Positions 56,801 to 64,000 of a DNA stretch of 64,000 nt are shown one piece after another (positions within the stretch are counted from its first letter, which is position 1; the number at the start of each line of letters is the position of its first letter). The position numbers were made by a program, and so were the translations under genes. The notes under the pieces are model-generated. The model was not told the DNA's origin, ran no database searches, and worked only from the letters and a program-made list of their open reading frames with translations. The DNA comes from Asterochloris sp. CNOR1 (taxonomy: Eukaryota; Chlorophyta; Trebouxiophyceae; Trebouxiales; Trebouxiaceae): NCBI GenBank assembly GCA_963969365.1, contig OZ017761.1, positions 1,426,001 to 1,490,000 of the forward strand, given 5' to 3'.

Positions 56801-58295
56801 GAGCAGCACCAGGCGCGCCTGTGGGGCCTCACAGAGCAGCTGTCCACCCTGCTTGCCCAACTGCCCCACCGCCACTGGCGCCCGACCCCAGAGCAGGATG
56901 CGCAGGTGTGTCCAGCTTGTGTTGCTGACAGCGACGCCCGTCTTCACGGACGCTGGGCTGATCAACATGGTGCACCTTTTACCTGTAGGCCCAGATGGTG
57001 GGCAATTGATCTTTGCAGTTGGCTCGCCATGTGCGGCCAGACCATCTTCAGCAACTGCTCAAAGTGCCACCCAGAGCGAACCGTGCAGGTGCATGCAGAG
57101 CTATGGGAGGTCACTGCTTTTGCATGTCTGCTGAAGCGACTGCCCTATCTCCTCTGAGGCTGTCTCTGGAGCATAGCTACTAGACAGGTCTTGAGGAAGT
57201 TACATGCCTGTGCAGCTGCCGCTTTGCAAGTGGAGTTTCGGCCTGATTGATTGTGATCCTGCAGTCAGCGCAGTGCTTATGAGCAGCAGTGCCACCTCAG
57301 TATGTGGACCTCTGCTGGTATGTGCACACTGTGTGAGCCACTACGTTGTCCTCCCGCTGGCACTGCAGTGCCTGCATGCGGCAAGGCTCTCTTGCCTTGC
57401 TGCCAAAGTGCAGGCTGTGTTCCCATGTGAGCCTTCCAGGGGGTACAGAGCTTACTGCAGCAGGTTGATCAGCTGCATGTAGTTCAGGCAGTCAGTGCAG
57501 CATCTGCGAGCAGAGAGGCTCTCATACTAGATAGTGTCTGGCTGACAAGGCACAGGCCATTTGACTGAGGTCCACCCAAAGGGAAGCTCTCTGCCTCCTG
57601 CAGTCCTCACATCAGGAGCACAGCAGGTGTCAGGGGAGCCTTGCTGCCTGCAGGCGCTGCACTGCCTGCGTGAGGAGCACAGCCTGCGCCCCTGCAGCCC
57701 CACTGTCCCCCAGTCGTCAGCGCGGAAGCCAGGGCAGCTGCTGCAGCAGCTGCTTTACGCGCTGGCTCTGCACCGGTACTCGGCTGCCATCTCCCAGCAG
57801 CTGTGCAAGCTGCAGGAGGCCAGGAGCCAGCTGCTCCACTTTGTGCGGGCGGGTGAGGGATGTCGTGGACTGCCATGCTGCGTGTGTTGGCACTGCAACA
57901 AACACATCTGCCAGCTGGGCAAGCTACAGGACACGAGGCAGTTGCTTGTTGCATTTCATCTGTGCTGCTGGCTATCTGCGGTTCATGCCATGAGGAGGTG
58001 TGCTGACCATTTGCTGCTTGAAGCCATAGGCGGAGCTGATGCGGCCTGTCAGGGCAGGCTGCTTACTCCCTGCTGCCTCCGTCGTGACATGCAGGCCAGT
58101 GTGAGCCCTGGGATGCAGCCTGCAAGTGTTGCTAGCTTACCTGGGTGAGCAATAGCGTGCCAGCACAGCCTGCCTGACATTATGTCTTCCCTGCGTGCAG
58201 GAGACCTGCACAAGGTGGCGTCAGGCCCAAGTGCTTCTGCTGATTACGGACCCATCACCCAGATTGCTGCTGCCTTGAAGTATTTCAGTGGCTGA
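47882..58295 (+). CDS. Ankyrin-UBA-RBR E3 ubiquitin ligase (ANKIB1/ARIADNE-like)
   Basis: Eighteen exons, about 922-930 residues: 47882-48000, 48342-48455, 48875-49058, 49554-49695, 49863-49957, 50392-50656, 51031-51242, 51980-52161, 52652-52841, 53563-53733, 54035-54097, 54472-54564, 55081-55291, 55772-56040, 56392-56444, 56794-56905, 57654-57852, 58201-58295. Order: ankyrin-like repeats (DNANMPIHYLA; NLAGECPLQMAVAAQQWRG), a UBA-like stretch (AIDVVCAAGVVPQAVALKLL), RING1 (CLICFEEQ...LPCGHPTCQSCW), IBR (WCPEPACGQVV; HCKRGHSFCFACGG), RING2 (KPCPGCGSRIQRISGCNHM, with the Cys of GCNHM as the expected catalytic residue), then an ARIADNE-like helical part (GGYYLCNK; LEQHQARLWGLTEQLSTLL). It would pass ubiquitin from E2 via the RING2 Cys to substrates. 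The RING1 exon lacks a normal donor (see findings). Linker 55772-56040 is low complexity. Confidence 0.88.
48682..48755 (+). repeat. Decayed copy of the start of RBR exon 48875-49058
   Basis: CTCGCAGGTGTGCAG with CGCAAGTGGATGCCCAGTGCCAG resembles the real junction ACGCAGGTCTGCTG with CGCAAGTGGCTGCCCGCTGCCAG, about 190 bases downstream. Confidence 0.75.
51336..51680 (+). repeat. Three decayed downstream copies of the end of the RBR RING1 exon
   Basis: The exon segment GATGCGCTGGCAGTGCAGCTGC through CCCACTTG recurs in decayed form at about 51343, 51473 and 51637. They destroy the RING cysteines and lie in the following intron, 130-165 bases apart. Confidence 0.7.
52525..52575 (+). repeat. Copy of the start of RBR exon 52652-52841
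   Basis: CAGGTGCCCTGAGCCAGC and a nearby CCTGGCACCCTTTG repeat the real exon start 123 bases downstream. The copy is short of the Cys codon pattern. Confidence 0.8.
54917..54960 (+). repeat. Decayed copy of the start of RBR exon 55081-55291
   Basis: TGCAGGCTGAGGTGTCAGAC matches TGCAGGCCAAGGTGTCAGAC at the true junction, about 160 bases downstream. Confidence 0.75.
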
Positions 58296-59283
58296 GCTAG
58301 CATAGCTTGTCTGATGAACGCCTTTGCCTTCAGCATCCCCTGCCCATTCGTAACCTGAGTTTCCAACCAGCTGCATTGTCACTTTGACTCCTGGTTCTCC
58401 CGCTGGGCCGCTGCCACAATCTGTGTCTGCCAATGAGGGCGGCAACATGTTGTCTGGACTTGGTACCCTGCCCTGCAATCCTGGCCAGGCTGCCGACGGC
58501 CAAAGTAAGCAAGCTGTACTGTGTGCCTGCAGAGGCTTGGACTGAAAGCCAAGGCTGTGGCTTATGATCTTGAAGCAGCCAGCACCTTGCAAAGAGGGCC
58601 GTCAAAGAGCGACCCCTAGGGAGGGGCGTGCAGGGGGTTCAGGCCTTGTTGTCTTGCTTGTTGGATATGCACCTCCATCGCAACAACTTTCTGCTGTTCA
58701 TTGCAGCAGGCCTGCCCCTAGGGGTGCCATGGGATGGTTCTGCCGGCCCGCAACACTCCAGAGGGCTGCTGTGCACTGGCTCACCCAACCACAGGTCACC
58801 TGGAGAAGGCAAAGTGCGCATGTGGGGTGATCGCAAGGTTTTCAGCAGCTGGGATCTGTTGCAGCAGCTTCTGGCAATGCAATTGATCTTTCAAGACAAA
58901 TGTTGTTTGGATTCACTATCAACCCCCCACGACATTGTTCCACTTCCAGTCCTAGGTTTGACAGCCTCCCAAGGGTGATCCTATGATCGCAAACAATTCG
59001 AGGACTGCTTGTGAACGTGCTTGACTGAATCAAATCACTTGCCAACCGGCTAGTACGAGCGACCCCCAGACTTCAGCAAGCCCCCCTAAAGGGGAACGAG
59101 TGCGCTCAGGTGAATTTTTAGTTGCTCAATCGCAGCTGTATCTGAGCTGCCATACCCCACAGCAACACAGACGGCGCAGGAGATGTGCCGCAACGATTGC
59201 AGCAAGATCTTCTGTCATAACATGCCCTGGGTTGGGGCAATGTCATTTTCACTTAGCAACTTTTGTGCTTCACTGCAGACGTC
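58296..59283. other. Intergenic region between RBR ligase and secreted-protein genes
   Basis: About 990 bases without a convincing gene. At 58844-58890 it contains a segment also found, diverged, at 61576-61616 in the 5' part of the UPF0060 gene (both could encode SW-x-LLQ-x-LLAMQLI). No TGTAA is seen after the RBR stop. Confidence 0.5.
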
Positions 59284-61152
59284 ATGCTGGCTCTACTTCT
59301 GTTGTTTTGGCATGCCAGTGCCGGTGAGTTCCCCTGTCACCTATCTGGGGCAATTGTATTGGGGGCAACAAAAGTCAGCTGATGCTGTGCACCTCTCTCA
59401 TGGGCAATGACAGCTACACATAAAGATCATCCATAGGCCAGCCACCACCTGCCTACCACTTGATGCATTCTCCCTCCTTCATCAAGCATCGTGAACGCAA
59501 ACATACATCCTGTCTTGGTCTCACCCCAGCTTGACCACATTGTACAAATCATCTCTACACTTTGGAAGGTCTGCCAGCTCTTTCTGTTGCCCCCTTCATG
59601 CACTTCCCTCCCCTGTACTGCGTGACGGCAATTGCGCTGAATGCAGTCATGGGCCGCAACCTGCTGGCCCCTGCTCCGGCACCTGGCCCCAGTTCTGGGT
59701 CAGCCTACCTGTGGGCCGGGCTGCCAGCATGTGTACACTTGCTGGCAGCGGACATGGTGTCAGGTGAGGTTTCTGTTCCCTGTACTTCAGCAACTCCCCA
59801 TGAGTCAAGCGGACATGTGCTCCCGCATCTGAAGGCAACGCAACTGAATTTGGGAGCCGCATGGTGCTTTATAGTCAGAACAGCACATCAAGCAGCTGCA
59901 TGCAAGCTGCAATGCTATGGGCAACGACTCAGGCGTCACTGCCGGCCAGCACCATTGCAAACCTTGCTGTCACGGCAAGCAGCAACAGCCAGACCACTGC
60001 TGGCATTGTTGCAGCAGCTCTGTCCTCTGTAAGGGAGCCAACGTCACCATTAACGAGGTGAGTCTTCTGCTCCCCAATGCTCTTGACTGCATGTCTGAAA
60101 AAGGTGCCTGTCAGGCTGTGAGGAAGGCACCTGTCAGGCTTTGATTGAGGCTTGTCAGATGCCATGCAGCTAACAAAGAACAACACAGCTGTCCTCCTCC
60201 CTACCATTGTGCACAGCAACGCAGCTAAGGGCACAGCTGCTGCAAAGGCAGCAGGGACATCACGTGCAACTGTGCAGAACAGCATTACAGCCATAGTGGA
60301 ATCTGGTCTCAATATGGTAAGACAGTGCACAGGTTAGTTGTGACAGCGGCCAAATGCATTGTCTTGAACTCAATGCATCGCAGGTAGCAGCTGGAGCAGA
60401 TCCCGCTGTTGTGGCAGTTCAGATGAGCAACAACATCTTCGCCTCAGTTCATCTGGCAGCTGTTTATATTGGAGGCCTCACTGCAGCTGGTACCAATGCC
60501 ACCACATTCGGAGGGGCAGATGCCCTCACTACGCGTACTGTGATATGCGGCTTTGACATTCGTGAGTACTTGCCGCTCTGCCTTTGCCAGTGCCCATCCT
60601 GAGCGCCTGAACAGGACAACATCTCTACCATGTGCACACGTGAATGCAATGCAGGAAACCACACTCAGCATGCTCTGGCTGAGGTGACTGGCCCTGACTC
60701 AAACGCCACCCTCACATGGGAAACCCAAACGAACTCGGCAGTATTTGCACTGGCCATGGCACCCTCCACAGGCTTTGCGCCGCTTGTTCTGACCCAGCCG
60801 CCTCCAGCGCAGCTGCCTACTGCTGGCCGCCGCCTGCTGCAAGGTGATCACCTTCTCATGAGTGCACGAGCTGACCCAACCCTCTTGTCAGCCCTGTTGT
60901 CCCTCACACTGAGCAAACCCTACTGCTGTAGGGAACTGTGACGATGACTATGTGCTTTTGGAGCAATTTGATGGCATCTCAGGCTACTGCGATGACAATG
61001 GGAACTTTGTGCCTGCCCCTCAGCCTCCACCATACGATGGGCCCGGCACGACAGATGGGTGCCCAGGTTGCGCATCGCAGGACGAGGGGACTGCCGCAGG
61101 CATTATTGCCCTTGCAGGTGAGATCTTGCCGGCCATCGTCGCTCTCTTGTGA
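59284..61152 (+). CDS. Predicted secreted Ala/Thr-rich glycoprotein, possibly membrane- or GPI-anchored
   Basis: Exons 59284-59323, 59578-59763, 59907-60028, 60170-60316, 60384-60561, 60655-60843 and 60932-61152 join in phase to 360 residues. It begins MLALLLLFWHASA, a clear signal peptide, followed by GRNLLAPAPAPGPSSG, a linker style common in green-algal extracellular proteins. The middle is Ala/Thr/Asn-rich with several N-glycosylation sequons (NNT, NAT, NHT). Near the end are GRRLLQ, the Cys-containing GNCDDDYVLLEQFDGISGYC and CPGCASQ, and a hydrophobic tail GIIALAGEILPAIVALL before the stop, which could be a GPI-anchor signal. A good donor (GCAG|GTGAGA at 61118) means the last exon might instead be spliced onward. 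I do not recognise the family. Probably a cell-surface or wall protein. Confidence 0.6.
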
Positions 61153-61439
61153 TGTGATGGCAACTCAATCTGTGCACCTGCCCCACGACAAAGCCTTACT
61201 GTCACGGACCTTAGTGCTGGGAGAAAAGGTTGCTTTGGAGTTGAGAGTGGTACTTGATGGCACGTTACTTGCCTCATGAGCACAGCACGTCTTGTCTGTA
61301 GTTACGGAACGCTGTATGTCGCGTTTTACTGAGAAAAGGCCCTTGTGTAGCTCACAGCCAGTCATTCACTAGGACAAGTAGCCAGGCCACGCAGCTGATG
61401 GGACAAAGAGTATGAAATCTTGCTGCCCCCATTCAATTC

Positions 61440-63552
61440 ATGTTTTGGAATCCGAAACTTTCCAGTGCCACCTTCTTTAATTTAAGGGATTACTTACTTT
61501 CTTATCGTGATGCGTTTGCGGCAGATTGCTATGCTGTTATTGTTGACCTGCACCACTGGCATACTACTACAGCTCAGAGCTGGGGTCTCTTGCAGCACCT
61601 GCTGGCAATGCAGTTGATCAGGGCCAAGGTTTCGTTGCAGTTGACCCCAGTTGACCCCACCGCCCAGGACAAAGTGGCTCAAATCTCCAGCTCCCAGCAG
61701 GTGGTCCACCAAGGTACATGTGTCCTTGCTGACTGCTCAGCTGGCAGCATGGGCCCAGAGCATGCCCCTGGAGACTCATCACAGCCTGGCAATCACCATA
61801 ACATGCGCAGGTACGCTGTGGGACTGTCTGCGGACCTCGACACTCCCGGCTACTGCCAGAGCCTCGTGCCCCCCTTTCAAAAGGGGACTGACTGTGGCCT
61901 CGTGCCTGTGCCTTCAGAAAAACCCTCCCCTGCCTTGGGCAACGAGGACACACAGCAGGAGAAACAGCAGCTCCCTCTTGCTGCATCAGCCAACAGTGAT
62001 GCGCTGCACCAGGAGCCGACAGTGCCGGCCACACTGAACAACAGCCCACATGGCGGTGCTGCCAATGCACAGGAGCTGGCAGTTGAGGGGACCTCCGCTG
62101 TCAGCTTAGATATAAGCGAGCACTGGATTCCCTTGAAAGTTGTAGCTTCCCTGGTCCTTTTCCTGGTAGCTGCCGTCGCCGAGATTGGCGGCGGATGGCT
62201 TGTGTGGCAGGTAATGAGCAGCTTGTAACCTGACATCAAACAAATAAGGTCCCCAACAGCCCCTGTTGGTCCTGTTCCAGAAGGCAGCCTCAATACAAGC
62301 AGTCTCAAAGGTGCAACTGCAGCTCTGCTTGGGTGCATCAAGGCAAGGCCTGCTCAAGCCTGCGCCAAAGTAACTGCCTGCTGCGTGGCAATGCAACCTG
62401 TCATTTGGATAGACGCAGCCTGCCCTGATGCCACCGCATTGCTTTACTGCAGTGCAGGCCATCTGCAGCAATATTGCCGCCTGCTGTGCGTAGCATCTCA
62501 GCTGCACCAAGTGCCCTGTGCTGCAGGCCGTCACAATGCTGCATCACGCTGGTACCCACGGGCGCCCGCTGCCCCATTGCTCTGCACCACAGGCTACCTG
62601 CAGCAAAGAGGCCTCATGGTCCACAGTGATCATTATGTTGACACCAACTGCGCGTTCCTGCCCTGCAGGCCATTCGCGAGGGCAAGCCCGGCTGGTGGGC
62701 CCTCCTTGGCTGCCTCATCCTGTGCACTTACGGCTTCATACCCACTGCTCAGCCAGTCTCTAACTTTGGCAGGTGGGCTGCTCCCGTTGACCATGGCTGC
62801 CACCTGCTTCATCTGTGGCCTTTTCTTGATGACAGCTGATGCCGTGCTGCGCACAACTGCAATGTTTTGCGTTGGCGGCTTGCTGCCTATGGCGGGTTAG
62901 CCACCCCTGCTGTGCACTTTGCTGAGCTGTCAACGTTGGTGCTGAGCTCACTTGCTTTGGGTCACCTGCTACTGCATCTCGAGTGCCCAGTTCTGCATTG
63001 GCAACTCCCTGGGCGAGACCAGCTTGTGTTTATGCTGTGTCCCTTGCTGCAGGATTTATGCTGTGTATGGCGGCTTTTTCATTTTTGCAAGCTACCTCTG
63101 GGTGAGTGCAGTCCTGTGAAGGCCCCACGCTGCATCATCCTAGAAGCTGAGGGCAGGCCAGCCCGTGCAGCACCCAACTTCTCAGGAGGATGCTGGTGGG
63201 TTTCAACACGCCTCAGGATTGTTTTGTGAGTGTGCCTGTCTGACATTGCTAGGCGTCTCATGACAAAAGGCTGCTGCGTGCAGGGCTGGGCAATTGACAA
63301 TGACAAGCCTGACCCTGATGAGCTTGCGACAGCACCTTGTGCTTGGAACAACGCCGGCTTGCTAGGAGGCTGATGAGAATGTTTGTTTGGCCTGACCTGC
63401 CTTCCCCTGGCTTGCTCCTCAACCTGCTGCTGTGTCCAAAAGAGCCATACATGTTGCTGCTGAGCCTGGTGCGCCTGTCTGCAGGTGACTGGATTGGCAC
63501 AGGCATAGCCCTGGCTGGCATCGCGTTGGCATGGTTCTGGCCTCGTGATTGA
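61440..63552 (+). CDS. UPF0060/YnfA-family small membrane protein with long N-terminal extension
   Basis: Exons (61440 or 61608)-62210, 62669-62772, 63053-63101, 63284-63338 and 63485-63552 join in phase. The last 115 residues form a YnfA-type core with four membrane segments: VVASLVLFLVAAVAEIGGGW, then WALLGCLILCTYGFIPTAQP, NFGRIYAVYGGFFIFASYLW, and DWIGTGIALAGIALAWFWPR at the C-terminus. Bacterial YnfA proteins are about 108 residues and related in size to small multidrug transporters; their role is poorly defined. Here 230 hydrophilic residues (Gln/Ser/Ala-rich) precede the core, perhaps including a targeting signal. Which ATG is used is uncertain: 61440 opens the frame, 61608 lies in a segment duplicated elsewhere. 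The intron 62211-62668 holds copies of the next exon start (for example CTGCAGGCCGTCAC near 62520). Confidence 0.72.
62448..62660 (+). repeat. Decayed copies of the start of UPF0060 exon 62669-62772
   Basis: Acceptor-like GCAGGCCATC (about 62454) and CTGCAGGCCGTCACAATG (about 62521) with ensuing GCTGGTACCC resemble the real junction CTGCAGGCCATTCGCGAG with GGCTGGTGGGCC. They are 70-215 bases upstream of it. Confidence 0.55.
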
Positions 63553-63808
63553 CAGACACCCCTGAGTCCAACTTTTGTATCTGTCTCTGCTCCATTGACA
63601 CAAATCGGCTCACACTTGACACATCCACCTGTACCTGTGGTCCGCATTGCACCTCAGTCTCACCTTAAAGACTTGATTGTGACTTTGGATTGCATCATGA
63701 TTCAATGAATGGACTGATGTTGACCGCTCTAATCATCTTGGGGAGGCAACGAGACTCTAAAGAGCTCCGCGCCATTTGCCTTCTTAGACCATTTGGCTGG
63801 CGTGAATC
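63553..63808. other. Intergenic region after the UPF0060 gene
   Basis: Presumed 3' UTR and promoter of the next gene. No TGTAA and no repeat is seen. Confidence 0.4.
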
Positions 63809-64000
63809 ATGAGAAGGCGCTGGGTGCCCACCAGCTTGACAGGGCCCCCGGAATCCATCTGGCAAGTTGACCCTGAGAACTGCGAAATCTGCAGTCAGAT
63901 GCAAGACACTGAGCAGAATCCAGCTCCTCCTATCACAGAGTTCGCAGCTTATGTTGCCAGGTCGGTGGCGGGGCTTCCGATCATGCAGCTTTTGCTAGAA
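63809..64000 (+). CDS. Unidentified ORF, cut by the window end
   Basis: Open for 64 codons from the first ATG to the window edge: MRRRWVPTSLTGPPESIWQV, then a CEICSQM segment with a Cys-x2-Cys pair. I do not recognise it. It may be exon 1 of a gene continuing to the right; no intron donor is seen before the edge. Confidence 0.35.
   Translation, partial: MRRRWVPTSLTGPPESIWQVDPENCEICSQMQDTEQNPAPPITEFAAYVARSVAGLPIMQLLLE

Overview
The window reads as nuclear DNA of a green alga, most likely a chlorophyte. Genes are broken into many short exons by GT-AG introns whose acceptors are very often CTGCAG. The sequence is moderately GC-rich, three genes are followed by the chlorophyte poly(A) signal TGTAA, and the proteins have plant/algal orthologues. 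I cannot name the species. Gene models were built by eye: exons were joined where protein families are recognisable and splice phases agree. No search or alignment was run.

Layout: (1) 224-4534 +, C-terminal part of a kanadaptin (its FHA part lies left of the window). (2) 4698-6739 -, SAM-dependent methyltransferase with an N-terminal signal/anchor. (3) 6869-7609 +, histone H3, divergent from gene 2. (4) 8031-9250 -, conserved 2H/LigT-like protein. (5) 9523-30115 +, CHD-type chromatin remodeller of about 33 exons. (6) 30647-39650 +, cytosolic-type Xaa-Pro aminopeptidase P. (7) 39791-44445 -, F-box protein with leucine-rich C-terminal part. (8) 45452-47249 +, lysine/alanine-rich histone H1-like protein with no globular domain. 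(9) 47882-58295 +, ankyrin-UBA-RBR ubiquitin ligase resembling ANKIB1. (10) 59284-61152 +, secreted Ala/Thr-rich glycoprotein. (11) 61440-63552 +, UPF0060/YnfA membrane protein with a long N-terminal extension. (12) 63809 to the window end, an unidentified partial ORF. An orphan C2H2 zinc-finger exon lies at 44468-44597.

The genes do not form one pathway, although H3, a CHD remodeller and an H1-like protein share the window.

The most striking signal is architectural. Most large introns contain one to several decayed tandem copies of the neighbouring exon edge, either acceptor plus exon start or exon end plus donor, repeated at roughly 70-370 bp steps. This occurs in nearly every multi-exon gene here. 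It suggests that introns in this genome grow, and perhaps shift their splice sites, through repeated local duplication across splice junctions. One 236-bp duplication at 13707-14178 is still almost perfect, so the process looks recent or ongoing.
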